This document shows, in pieces, positions 1 to 5,858 of a DNA stretch of 8,688 nt. Where the stretch lies: positions 1-8,688 of the forward strand of contig JAHHTR010000087.1 in assembly GCA_020024515.1 (NCBI GenBank). The letters are read 5' to 3'. Under the pieces are notes generated by a model that had not been told where the DNA came from, ran no database searches, and was given only the letters and a program-made list of their open reading frames with translations. The position numbers and the translations under genes are program-made. Source of the stretch: Angelakisella sp. Its GTDB lineage: Bacteria; Bacillota; Clostridia; Oscillospirales; Ruminococcaceae. Numbering within the stretch: the first letter of the stretch is position 1; each line of letters opens with the position of its first letter.

Positions 1-31
1 TATTCTACCATAAGGGGTTTCTTTTTTCTAT

Positions 32-48
32 GTCCATTTTTAATGGAC
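32..48. other. Small perfect stem-loop near window edge
   Basis: GTCCATT pairs with AATGGAC around a three-base loop. There is no good T tract on either strand directly after it. Its role is unknown. Bases 1-116 hold nothing else I can support as a gene: one 18-codon minus-strand frame starts at 96 and ends at 40, without a convincing ribosome binding site. Confidence 0.35.
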
Positions 49-116
49 TTGTTCAATTTTTCTTTCTCTGTTATTAATATTATTAAACTGTTTCATTCTT
101 TGGGGCACAAAAAGAC

Positions 117-155
117 CTAGGGGGGAGTGCTAAAAATAGGCGCACTTCTCCCTAG
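117..155 (-). terminator. Terminator-like hairpin after the mobilization gene block
   Basis: A 14-bp stem forms between 117-130 and 142-155 (CTAGGGGGGAGTGC against GCACTTCTCCCTAG, with two G-T pairs) around an 11-base loop. Reading the minus strand, the stem is followed by GTC and five T, just downstream of the stop codon at 170. Reading the plus strand, it is followed by ATGTA and eight T. It therefore looks able to stop transcription from both sides. I infer that it ends the minus-strand operon. Confidence 0.65.
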
Positions 156-169
156 ATGTATTTTTTTTA

Positions 170-430
170 TTATATTTTCTTTATTAAATATCGATTAGAA
201 GTCTGACCACCATTATCTCTAAACGAGCTTTCTTTTTTCAAGAAACCTGCTTTTATTAAATCTGCCATAGCTCTCTTTACTGTACTTACAGACATAGACG
301 TATCCTTTGCGATAGTTTTTATTGCCGGCCAGCATTCTCCATTTTTATTTGCTCTGTCTTTTAAATACATATATAACGTTTTAGCTCGGGGTGGTAAATC
401 CTCTTTGTATAGATTTCCGAAAAAACTCAT
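170..430 (-). CDS. Small helix-turn-helix (HTH_36-like) DNA-binding protein
   Basis: An 86-residue protein that is almost entirely one winged-helix domain. Residues 12-30 (LPPRAKTLYMYLKDRANK) are the usual opening of this family. Residues 37-50 plus STVKRAMADLIKAGF (about 49-63) form the helix-turn-helix and following helix, and NGGQTSNRYLI at the end is the typical beta-wing. Such proteins are common in clostridial mobile elements as replication-initiator-like or regulatory proteins; the exact role here is not known. The ATG overlaps the TGA of the coupling-protein gene by four bases (ATGA), with GGAG five bases upstream, so translation is probably coupled. It is the last gene before the terminator-like hairpin at 117-155. 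There is no effector or catalytic domain, so a regulator of the element's own genes is the simplest inference. Confidence 0.8.
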   Translation of the reverse strand: MSFFGNLYKEDLPPRAKTLYMYLKDRANKNGECWPAIKTIAKDTSMSVSTVKRAMADLIKAGFLKKESSFRDNGGQTSNRYLIKKI

Positions 431-2310
431 ACTTTCTCCATTTCACTTTTTATTTTCTCACACGAATTTTCAGGTGAGAAGCTTATCACTTCGGATGCTT
501 GTCCATTGCCCTTTCTCTTTTTTTCTTTACCCTTATCTTCTTTTTCAGGTAAAGGAGGTCTAAACAAATTAAATGACTTTATTATATTTTGTTCAAGCTC
601 GTGCCTATCAGCATAATAAACTTCTCTGGTTACATTTTGCTTTGTTTCATAAACACTGTCAAAAGTAATACCCCATTTTAAGAATAATTTTAATTTAGTT
701 TTCATAGAATGTGTTCCTGTTTTCATTACAACAAATTCACCTTTAGGAAGTGACTTTAATTCATCAGCTGTTAGTAGTTGTCGTTCTATCATTTGCAATG
801 ATTGCGATGGATCATTTTTTCCACGGCTAATACTACCACTCATTACAGTTTTAGAACCAAGCGCTTTTGAAAGAGTTTCTGCTGTACTTGAATTCGGAGC
901 GAATCCACCAAAGATACTTAACTGACAGTTATCCACTATGATTTCAGAACCTTCTTTTCCATAATTTTTGTCGAGCTGAGCAAAGGATTGTATTATTGGA
1001 ACAATAGAAATCTTTCTTGATCTTCCTGCAGATAGCATCATTTCAAAACTATCTATCTTTGGAATTGTTCCAATTTCATCTGCGTATATAACAACTTTCT
1101 TTGGAAGTTTACCACCGTTCTCGTCTGCAACCGCTAACATCTCTCTATAAAATTGTTGAAGAAATAGACTAACCATAAAATATTTAGTATTATCTTCTTC
1201 TGGAAGAATTAAAAATATTGCTGATTTCTCTTTGCAAAATCTTTCAGCGTCAATTGCTGAATGGAAACATAGTATTTGTTCCATCTCTGTATCTAGGAAA
1301 GTGTTGAGTCTTGAAAGTACAGTAGACAAAACAGAAGCCATTGCAGCATCACAAGAATTTAGAGCGGCGCCTGCGAGCCATCTTGCTTTGTGTGTATCAG
1401 GGAGCAATTCCATTAACTCCTGAAAAGCAGTTTTGTTTTTACTAAGTCCCGGCGCTGTTAAGTCTTGTACCAACTTAAATACAGAAACAATATGTCTTTT
1501 GTCTACAAGCCTACCGTCTACCTCTGTTGGTGGGACAAACTCTGCAAGTAATAATATTACGCTACACAACAGTCCTTCTGCAGAATCATAAAAGAATGCG
1601 TTTTGTCCCATAGAACTATTATCACTACCATTTGAAATAATTGTTTTTGCAATAACCTTAGCATATTTTTCGGATTTTGCCTTTGCAATGATATCATTTT
1701 TATCAGCTAAATAAATATCCATATATTTATTTACTAAGTGTAACAGGTTATTTCCATCACTCTTAGTTGGATTACGTAAGTCAATGACAGCTATGTTGTA
1801 TCCATAATAATCTTTAGCTATTGCACCATAGTTTCGAGCAAGGTCACCTTTCGTATCGGTTGTAATAAAACTCATTCCAGTTGCGCAGGCATATTCCAAG
1901 TTGGGATATAAAAAGAATGCTGTCTTACCAACACCAGCTGCGCCTATCATTAGACAATGTACATCTTCTGTATCTACAAGCGCTGTAATATTTTTTGATT
2001 TATCGTTTGTACTTCCAACAATAATTCCTTGTTCTATTGGTAAGTTATTTCCTTTTCTCCATTCTTTAACGTTGAATTTTACTGGGTTGTAGACACTTTT
2101 TATTTCTCTTTTTGTAAGAAACCTTGCTATGCCGTGTTGTCCGTCACCGACAGTTTTACTCTTTATATTATTTAGACTGTAAAAATATGACAGCATACTG
2201 AATGAGCCAATAACTATAAACATAACTATTCCCATTGTTATTAGTATTCCAATTGGTGAATCAAATACAGACATCATATTTGATATTGTATTTTTAAAAT
2301 TATTTATCAT
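427..2310 (-). CDS. VirD4/TraG-type conjugative coupling protein (T4CP)
   Basis: A 627-residue membrane ATPase that links the relaxase-DNA complex to the mating channel at the cytoplasmic membrane. A hydrophobic N-terminal segment (about 18-44) looks like a single transmembrane helix. Walker A is GAAGVGKT at 123-130, the family motif TDTKGDLARNYG is at 151-162, Walker B is VVIYADE at 406-412, and the conserved QSFAQLDKNYG stretch is at 441-451. The tail from about 575 is very rich in Lys and Glu and looks disordered; it may contact partners. Length fits the family. The ATG at 2310 has only a weak site (AGGGT, five bases away). The gene overlaps the downstream HTH gene by four bases. No VirB4, VirB6 or other channel gene is visible, so either those genes lie elsewhere in the element or a helper element supplies the channel. 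Confidence 0.95.
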   Translation of the reverse strand: MINNFKNTISNMMSVFDSPIGILITMGIVMFIVIGSFSMLSYFYSLNNIKSKTVGDGQHGIARFLTKREIKSVYNPVKFNVKEWRKGNNLPIEQGIIVGSTNDKSKNITALVDTEDVHCLMIGAAGVGKTAFFLYPNLEYACATGMSFITTDTKGDLARNYGAIAKDYYGYNIAVIDLRNPTKSDGNNLLHLVNKYMDIYLADKNDIIAKAKSEKYAKVIAKTIISNGSDNSSMGQNAFFYDSAEGLLCSVILLLAEFVPPTEVDGRLVDKRHIVSVFKLVQDLTAPGLSKNKTAFQELMELLPDTHKARWLAGAALNSCDAAMASVLSTVLSRLNTFLDTEMEQILCFHSAIDAERFCKEKSAIFLILPEEDNTKYFMVSLFLQQFYREMLAVADENGGKLPKKVVIYADEIGTIPKIDSFEMMLSAGRSRKISIVPIIQSFAQLDKNYGKEGSEIIVDNCQLSIFGGFAPNSSTAETLSKALGSKTVMSGSISRGKNDPSQSLQMIERQLLTADELKSLPKGEFVVMKTGTHSMKTKLKLFLKWGITFDSVYETKQNVTREVYYADRHELEQNIIKSFNLFRPPLPEKEDKGKEKKRKGNGQASEVISFSPENSCEKIKSEMEKV

Positions 2311-2323
2311 ATATTACCCTTTC

Positions 2324-2357
2324 AGCCACCAAGACCGTTTTATCATTCTTGGTGGCT
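2324..2357. other. Perfect 11-bp stem-loop between primase-like and coupling-protein genes
   Basis: AGCCACCAAGA (2324-2334) pairs perfectly with TCTTGGTGGCT (2347-2357) around a 12-base loop. It begins two bases past the stop codon of the primase-like gene. The T run (four T) follows the stem only on the plus strand, against the direction of the genes. As an intrinsic terminator it would therefore work on antisense transcripts; in the sense direction it may affect mRNA stability or processing between the two genes. Confidence 0.6.
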
Positions 2358-2358
2358 T

Positions 2359-3294
2359 TTAAGCCATTTTAAGTTTTAGGCTTTGTTCATGTTCCTTTTT
2401 CATTTGCTTTAGATCTTCGTTAAAGTCTTTTAGTTTTGGAACGAGTCTTTTTACAGTTAAATTTTTTTCTGAAAGCAACTTTTCAAATTTTTCTTCTGCA
2501 GACTGTCCTGCATCATCATTATCAAGACAAAGTACAACTGTATCTATCTTGTTATTGATTTCAATTTGTTTTAGCATAGCCTTTTCAGATAAACCACATA
2601 GTGCAACATAACTATACTTTTGCCAGTTATTGTCTTTGTACATTGAAATAAAAGATAGCATATCAATAGGAGCTTCAAAAACATAGAGTCTATTGCTGTT
2701 TCCTTTAAAATTAAAACTGTAATATGGGTTGCTACTCTCTATATTACCTTTATATATCTTTCCGTTGGAATTAATCGAATGCTTGTGAGCATGTTTTACC
2801 TCATCTTTTTCATTGTAGCCAACAAAGATTGCGTTATTAAATGTATAACCATTTACGCTTTCCGAGCTTTCGTAAATCAAATTTTTAACTACGAAATATG
2901 TCAGTACTGAATAATCAATACAACGTTCATTAGCTAAATATCCAAATGTTCTGCGCATAATAGTATTCTTTTCAGGTAGTACAAATGGTTTTGTAATTTC
3001 TTCTACATCATTCTTTCTGTAAATAATTCCACCCACATCATTGAGTAACATTAATACAGCATCTTGAAAGTTTACGTTATAGAAATACATCATAAAATCA
3101 ATAGCAAGTCCACCTTTGTTTGTCGAATGATCGTACCATTCATTACCTCGTACAGTTATACTGTGGTCACTGGAAAGTCGTTTTTCTTTGCCTGATGGTA
3201 GTAGTTTTTCACCATGTCTTGAAAGATAATCTACTAGGTCAATACTATTCGCCTGTTCTTTTTCTGCATCACTTAATTCTATATATTCGGCCAT
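2359..3294 (-). CDS. DUF3991/toprim-domain primase-like protein
   Basis: A 311-residue protein of the mobile-element toprim group. The N-terminal third carries the primase-associated pattern NEWYDHSTNKGGLAIDF (51-67). The toprim signatures are VFEAPID (205-211, with the acidic Glu at 207) and VVLCLDNDDAG (253-263, with Asp258 and Asp260). Near the C-terminus KDFNEDLK (289-296) matches the usual family ending. No zinc-binding Cys cluster is seen, as expected for the DUF3991 type. In conjugation such proteins are thought to help prime or process transferred DNA; that role is inferred. I chose ATG at 3294 because AGGAGT lies six bases upstream; a TTG at 3297 would be only three bases from it. 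Neighbours are a 41-residue ORF upstream and the coupling protein downstream. Confidence 0.82.
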   Translation of the reverse strand: MAEYIELSDAEKEQANSIDLVDYLSRHGEKLLPSGKEKRLSSDHSITVRGNEWYDHSTNKGGLAIDFMMYFYNVNFQDAVLMLLNDVGGIIYRKNDVEEITKPFVLPEKNTIMRRTFGYLANERCIDYSVLTYFVVKNLIYESSESVNGYTFNNAIFVGYNEKDEVKHAHKHSINSNGKIYKGNIESSNPYYSFNFKGNSNRLYVFEAPIDMLSFISMYKDNNWQKYSYVALCGLSEKAMLKQIEINNKIDTVVLCLDNDDAGQSAEEKFEKLLSEKNLTVKRLVPKLKDFNEDLKQMKKEHEQSLKLKMA

Positions 3295-3308
3295 CAAATC
3301 ACTCCTTT

Positions 3309-3434
3309 TTATTTCTTACTCGTTTTACGATGAAAGGCTACTCCTTTTTTATTGGAGTAGCCTTTTGTATCTTTATGTATCTTATTATTTTTTCGTGTTA
3401 TCTCTCTGAGATTTTCATTGCTTTTATTTTTCAT
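3309..3434 (-). CDS. Unrecognised small basic protein, 41 residues
   Basis: A short frame between the relaxase tail and the primase-like gene. It starts at ATG 3434 with AAGGAG six bases upstream, and ends at TAA 3309, where the next gene's AGGAG begins two to three bases later. The peptide is strongly basic (about 15 Lys or Arg in 41) and ends in HRKTSKK. I do not recognise it. The spacing on both sides is that of a normal operon gene, which is the main support for it. A 12-bp perfect hairpin (3333-3365) lies inside the frame and encodes roughly KGYSNKKGVAF. A basic peptide beside relaxase and primase genes could bind nucleic acid, but that is only a guess. Alternatively the frame is chance and the stretch is only a structured spacer. 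Confidence 0.5.
   Translation of the reverse strand: MKNKSNENLREITRKNNKIHKDTKGYSNKKGVAFHRKTSKK
3333..3365. other. Perfect 12-bp stem-loop inside the small ORF
   Basis: AAAGGCTACTCC (3333-3344) pairs perfectly with GGAGTAGCCTTT (3354-3365) around a nine-base loop. On the plus strand four T end the stem and T-rich sequence follows; on the minus strand only three T follow before mixed sequence. It resembles an intrinsic terminator for plus-strand (antisense) transcripts more than for the operon. It lies about 12 bases upstream of the start of the primase-like gene's ribosome-binding region. Confidence 0.6.
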
Positions 3435-3448
3435 TCTATTCTCCTTAA

Positions 3449-3919
3449 TTAGTATGACGGTATATCCATTGATATATCGTCTGCCTTTTGTCCAAGAGCA
3501 AATTTCTTTTCTCTTAGCTTTCTTAAACGTTTACTGTCAATCTTCATGCCGACTCTTTCTTTTGGTTCATAAGGTTGATTTGTTTCAAATAGTTTTCCTA
3601 TCCATTTAAACAAATTAACAACTGAAATTTCTAGAGGCGATTGGTTGTAAAAAAATATATTATCTTTGTTCTTTAAAATAAACTTTGCGTACTCATTTCC
3701 TTGCTCTGCTGATTGCGTAAAATATTCAAAGGCTTTCTCCATATCAGGTTCTATGTTATTTAATCCATAAAGATATATTTGACCAAGTTTATTTTGAGCA
3801 TATTCATTATTATCAAGATTTTTAAGAATCGCTATTGCGTTCTCAATTTCTTTTGATGTAGCTGTTTCATTTTTTAATATATTGGAAACTCTAAGATATT
3901 CTTTTATATCTCTGCTATC
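3449..3919 (-). CDS. Sel1-repeat C-terminal part of the relaxase, in the -1 frame
   Basis: This frame is open from the frameshift point at 3919 to TAA at 3449 (156 residues). It contains Sel1/TPR-like repeat sequence: KEIENAIAILKNLDNNEYAQ, KLGQIYLYG, then EKAFEYFTQSAEQGNEYAKF. It ends in RLRKLREKKFALGQKADD, a tail I associate with MobL-type relaxases. The only internal ATG in a plausible place (3742) has no ribosome binding site and falls in the middle of a Sel1 repeat, so it is not an independent gene. The natural reading is that it is the C-terminal domain of the relaxase encoded just upstream. Joined by a -1 shift at 3919-3925, the full protein would be about 545 residues. Sel1 repeats usually mediate protein contacts. 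If the shift is neither programmed nor a sequencing error, this is a detached remnant. Confidence 0.75.
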   Translation of the reverse strand, partial: DSRDIKEYLRVSNILKNETATSKEIENAIAILKNLDNNEYAQNKLGQIYLYGLNNIEPDMEKAFEYFTQSAEQGNEYAKFILKNKDNIFFYNQSPLEISVVNLFKWIGKLFETNQPYEPKERVGMKIDSKRLRKLREKKFALGQKADDISMDIPSY

Positions 3920-3925
3920 TTTTTT
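3894..3925 (-). other. Candidate -1 frameshift or transcript-slippage signal in the relaxase gene
   Basis: The minus strand carries nine A in a row (3928-3920) followed by G. In the relaxase frame this reads GTA AAA AAA AAG, which contains the heptamer A-AAA-AAG at 3925-3919, the same slippery sequence as E. coli dnaX. Seven bases later a perfect 6-bp stem (AGATAT/ATATCT, 3911-3906 with 3899-3894, six-base loop) contains the zero-frame TAA (3906-3904). The -1 frame is open for 156 more codons. The stem is all but two pairs A-T, so its strength is doubtful. Transcriptional slippage on A9 would give the same result. Confidence 0.5.
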
Positions 3926-5085
3926 TTTACTTCTTCCACGCCTATATTTTCTTGCAAAATTAATTTTGATAAATTATCGGCTACTTGAATGATATGATTT
4001 TTTATGGAGCGAAATTCTTTTTGACTTGATAGAGGAGGCTTTGCTGTTCCCTTGTCAGTATAGTTTAAAGTTATATTTTTTTGTAAATCAAACCATAAAT
4101 CATAAGCCTTAGCTACTGTAGGCTCTTTTCCAATTTCATCAGTAATACTGTCAACTATTTTTTTAATTGATTGAGGAAGATAACCATACACCTTTTTACC
4201 TTTACAGTCCTGTAATCTCTTTGAAAGTTTTAAAAGTTGTTTTACTATAATTTCATTTTTATCAAAATCTCCATTAGTTACTTTTGAGAATATCTCGTCT
4301 ATTGCTTTTTTGCTTTCACGTTTTAGACTATCTCTCCTTTGTGATTTATCCTTGTAAATTAAATTCAGTTCCTGTCCGTATATGTGTTGCATTAAATTCG
4401 ACTTTATGTTTCTTATTCCAACCTTTGTCAGAAAGCCTTCACGAGGATTTGTGGAATAACAAATCATATGTATATGGGGGTGATGAGAATGATTGTGATA
4501 AGCTGCGTACCATCGAAAATTATTTATTGGTATTTTTAAATTCTCTGCAATATTAATTACTTCCTGTTCCAAAAGTAGTTTCCAACTTTGCGCATTGTCA
4601 TAACCCATTCTCTCTGCATCATCTCTTTTGAGAGCTATTATAGGTAGCCAAACATTTCCTTCGTGTTTGGAAACTTCTTTGGCTACCTTAGATAGATTTA
4701 CTTCTTCGTTACCTTCTGTAAAAAGTCCATGCCTAGTTATTTTTTCAACTTGAGGACGGTTCGCAATATAATTTACATAGTTTTCTTTTTTAGATGCAGC
4801 ATCATAATTTAAATTGATCGCTGTGGTTATGAAGTCAGAAGCTGTTTCAATCGTGGGCATATCTTTGTACTCATCGTATTCGAATAAATTTTTGGTGCTG
4901 GGAAAATCTTTTAGAATATCTTTAATTAAATTTTTTTGTTTTTTAGTTGTAGGGAGATTTCTATGCTCGTGTTCAATTTTTTCAACACCCTTTCGAGTGG
5001 AAATATATTTGGTCATATTTGTTAGGTGAGAAATATTTTTACCTCCACCCTTTAGATACGGACACTTAAAAATTAGCTGCGCCAT
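3904..5085 (-). CDS. MobL/MobP3-family relaxase (short, zero-frame product)
   Basis: A 393-residue relaxase that would nick the element at oriT and stay attached to the transferred strand. The metal-binding cluster HNHSHHPHIHM at 197-207 supplies the histidines of motif III. It is preceded by LKRDDAERMGYDNAQSWKLL (152-171) and IPINNFRWYAAY (185-196), all typical of MobL relaxases. The N-terminus (KCPYLKGG, then TKYISTRKGVEK) also fits. Tyr103 and Tyr106 in YVNYIANRP are candidates for the DNA-attacking tyrosine; I cannot choose between them. The ATG overlaps the TAA of the accessory gene by one base (TAATG), so translation is probably coupled. The frame stops at 3904, shortly after a run of nine A. 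A Sel1-repeat region continues in the -1 frame to 3449, so the gene as a whole covers 3449-5085. Confidence 0.93.
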   Translation of the reverse strand: MAQLIFKCPYLKGGGKNISHLTNMTKYISTRKGVEKIEHEHRNLPTTKKQKNLIKDILKDFPSTKNLFEYDEYKDMPTIETASDFITTAINLNYDAASKKENYVNYIANRPQVEKITRHGLFTEGNEEVNLSKVAKEVSKHEGNVWLPIIALKRDDAERMGYDNAQSWKLLLEQEVINIAENLKIPINNFRWYAAYHNHSHHPHIHMICYSTNPREGFLTKVGIRNIKSNLMQHIYGQELNLIYKDKSQRRDSLKRESKKAIDEIFSKVTNGDFDKNEIIVKQLLKLSKRLQDCKGKKVYGYLPQSIKKIVDSITDEIGKEPTVAKAYDLWFDLQKNITLNYTDKGTAKPPLSSQKEFRSIKNHIIQVADNLSKLILQENIGVEEVKKKIAEI

Positions 5086-5507
5086 TAATATTCTTCATCT
5101 CCGTCAAAATTATTTGCATCGTGAAGAGCATCTTCAAAAGTATATTTGCCTTTTTGTTTCTTTATAGTTTCATAGCAACGATGTCTTAGCTCTCTTATAT
5201 ATTCATCAGGTAAATCCATACCTTTGGCAAGTATATTCATCATAATACTCATTTCCAATGACAACTTAAATATATTACTTGATGTTCTGTTTTCATTTTC
5301 TTTTATTGCTGCTCTTAGAGAATTAAGTAATGAAGTATTAATCATATTTAAATTTTTGTTTGCCCAAATATAGCTGGCATAAAAATTAATAGCTTTTTCT
5401 ATAAACTCATTTTGACTTAGACAGTTGTCATCTTCATACAAAGACTTTATCAAATAGTTTGTTTTATCATCCATTCTGAAAGTTATTTGTATTTTTTTAT
5501 CATCCAT
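5085..5507 (-). CDS. Ribbon-helix-helix mobilization accessory protein (MobC-like role)
   Basis: A 140-residue protein directly upstream of the relaxase. The N-terminus KKIQITFRMDDKTNYLIKSL gives the beta-strand and first helix of a ribbon-helix-helix fold; LSQNEFIEKAINFYASYIWA gives the second helix. The remainder is mostly helical and acidic at the end (FDGDEEY). Proteins at this position in MobL-type elements are expected to bind oriT and recruit the relaxase, and often repress their own operon; this is inferred by position and fold. I chose ATG at 5507, eight bases after a perfect AAGGAGGT; a TTG at 5513 would be only two bases from it. A TGACACCA repeat copy (5523-5530) directly abuts this ribosome binding site, which suggests autoregulation. 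The stop codon overlaps the relaxase start by one base. Confidence 0.8.
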   Translation of the reverse strand: MDDKKIQITFRMDDKTNYLIKSLYEDDNCLSQNEFIEKAINFYASYIWANKNLNMINTSLLNSLRAAIKENENRTSSNIFKLSLEMSIMMNILAKGMDLPDEYIRELRHRCYETIKKQKGKYTFEDALHDANNFDGDEEY

Positions 5508-5584
5508 TTTCAATTACCTCCTTGGTGTCATAACGTATGTTCGTAAACTCGTTCAAATTGGTGCTTTACAGTCTTTGGTGTCAG

Positions 5585-5598
5585 ATGTGGTGTCACAT
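5585..5598. other. Hairpin around a TGACACCA copy (5-bp stem)
   Basis: ATGTG and CACAT pair perfectly around the loop GTGT (plus-strand sense). It is one of three repeat copies with the same loop and a different stem sequence. Confidence 0.45.
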
Positions 5599-5621
5599 TT
5601 CAAGGTGTGGTGTCACGCAAA

Positions 5622-5642
5622 AGTGCTGAAAAGCTCGGCACT
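5622..5642. other. Imperfect hairpin inside the repeat array
   Basis: AGTGCTGA (5622-5629) pairs with TCGGCACT (5635-5642) with one T-G pair around a five-base loop. A competing GCAC/GTGC stem (5638-5641 with 5646-5649) shares bases with it. It lies between the two upstream TGACACCA copies and may be part of an oriT or leader structure. Confidence 0.45.
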
Positions 5643-5656
5643 GCCGTGCTTTGTGG

Positions 5657-5676
5657 AAAGGGTGGTGTCACCCTTT
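5657..5676. other. Perfect 8-bp hairpin around a TGACACCA copy
   Basis: AAAGGGTG (5657-5664) pairs with CACCCTTT (5669-5676) around the loop GTGT, which is the strongest stem of the array. Only three T and a CC follow the stem on the minus strand, so it is a poor terminator for the operon. A structured DNA or RNA site is more likely. Confidence 0.55.
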
Positions 5677-5687
5677 TATCTTGCACA

Positions 5688-5714
5688 ACTATAAACGGTA
5701 TTTAAGCGTGTAAA
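5688..5714 (-). promoter_or_regulatory. Weak candidate promoter for the mobilization operon
   Basis: On the minus strand, TTTACA (5714-5709) is followed after 15 bases by TATAGT (5693-5688). Each differs from the sigma-70/SigA consensus by one base, but the spacing is two bases short. Transcription from it would place the whole TGACACCA array in a leader of about 170 bases. Some promoter is expected here because the terminator-like structure at 5768-5841 separates this operon from the one before it. Confidence 0.25.
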
Positions 5715-5759
5715 AAGGTTGCCAATGTGGGTTTAAAATGGTATAGAGCCAACGCTTAA
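5702..5759. repeat. 8-bp inverted repeat TTAAGCGT/ACGCTTAA
   Basis: TTAAGCGT at 5702-5709 and ACGCTTAA at 5752-5759 are perfect complements, 42 bases apart. A second long-range pair, GGTATAGA (5740-5747) with TCTATACC (5866-5873), reaches into the end of the preceding gene. These add to the dense palindromic content of the 5508-5858 gene-free stretch, but chance cannot be excluded for any single one. Confidence 0.4.
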
Positions 5760-5767
5760 TATGGTGT

Positions 5768-5841
5768 AAAAAAATCCTATCAGCCTTAAACCCGTTTGTA
5801 GCCGATTGGTTTTATCGGAACAGATAATCGGTCGATAGGAT
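5768..5841 (-). terminator. Terminator-like or oriT-like inverted repeat ATCCTATC/GATAGGAT
   Basis: Reading the minus strand, ATCCTATC (5841-5834) and GATAGGAT (5781-5774) are perfect complements, and the second arm runs straight into further T (5773-5768, seven T in all). The 52 bases between contain nested CCGAT/ATCGG pairings. This starts about 20 bases after the stop of the DUF6103-like gene, so a terminator for the right-hand operon is reasonable. The long internal loop is unusual. Each arm also resembles the ATCCTG core of RP4-type (MOBP) nic sites, so an oriT role is an alternative. Confidence 0.35.
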
Positions 5842-5858
5842 AATTACGTTCGCCTGTA

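Larger units (their letters stand above)
5523..5670. repeat. Five copies of TGACACCA upstream of the mobilization genes
   Basis: On the minus strand TGACACCA occurs at 5663-5670, 5608-5615, 5588-5595, 5576-5583 and 5523-5530. Three copies extend to GTGACACCAC. Spacing is irregular (55, 20, 12 and 53 bases). The last copy touches the Shine-Dalgarno sequence of the accessory gene. Such an array next to a ribbon-helix-helix gene is expected for a binding site of that protein at oriT or its promoter; replication iterons are an alternative. Confidence 0.7.

Noticed and set aside
40..96. 18-codon minus-strand ORF beyond the terminator-like hairpin
   Set aside because: It is too short, has no convincing ribosome binding site, and ends within a small hairpin; it could be the start of a decayed gene but cannot be supported.
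1232..2092. Two plus-strand frames of 63 codons (1232-1423 and 1901-2092)
   Set aside because: Both are antisense to conserved regions of the coupling protein and show no family features.
3120..3452. Plus-strand open frame of 110 codons
   Set aside because: It lies opposite the primase-like gene and the hairpin region, has an implausible hydrophobic composition typical of antisense to AT-rich genes, and has no ribosome binding site.
3449..3742. A separate 97-residue gene starting at ATG 3742
   Set aside because: There is no ribosome binding site, the start falls inside a Sel1 repeat, and coding sequence of the same frame extends upstream to the frameshift point, so it is part of the relaxase gene.
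4814..5029. Plus-strand frame of 71 codons opposite the relaxase (also 4284-4556)
   Set aside because: Both are antisense to well-conserved relaxase sequence and have no independent support.
5527..5556. Promoter TTGAAC with TATGAC (18-base spacing) upstream of the accessory gene
   Set aside because: The predicted start of transcription would fall inside the ribosome binding site (about 5520), so the mRNA would lack it.
5523..5670. TGACACCA array as a CRISPR
   Set aside because: The repeats are only 8 to 10 bases and the spacing ranges from 12 to 55 bases, with no cas gene nearby.
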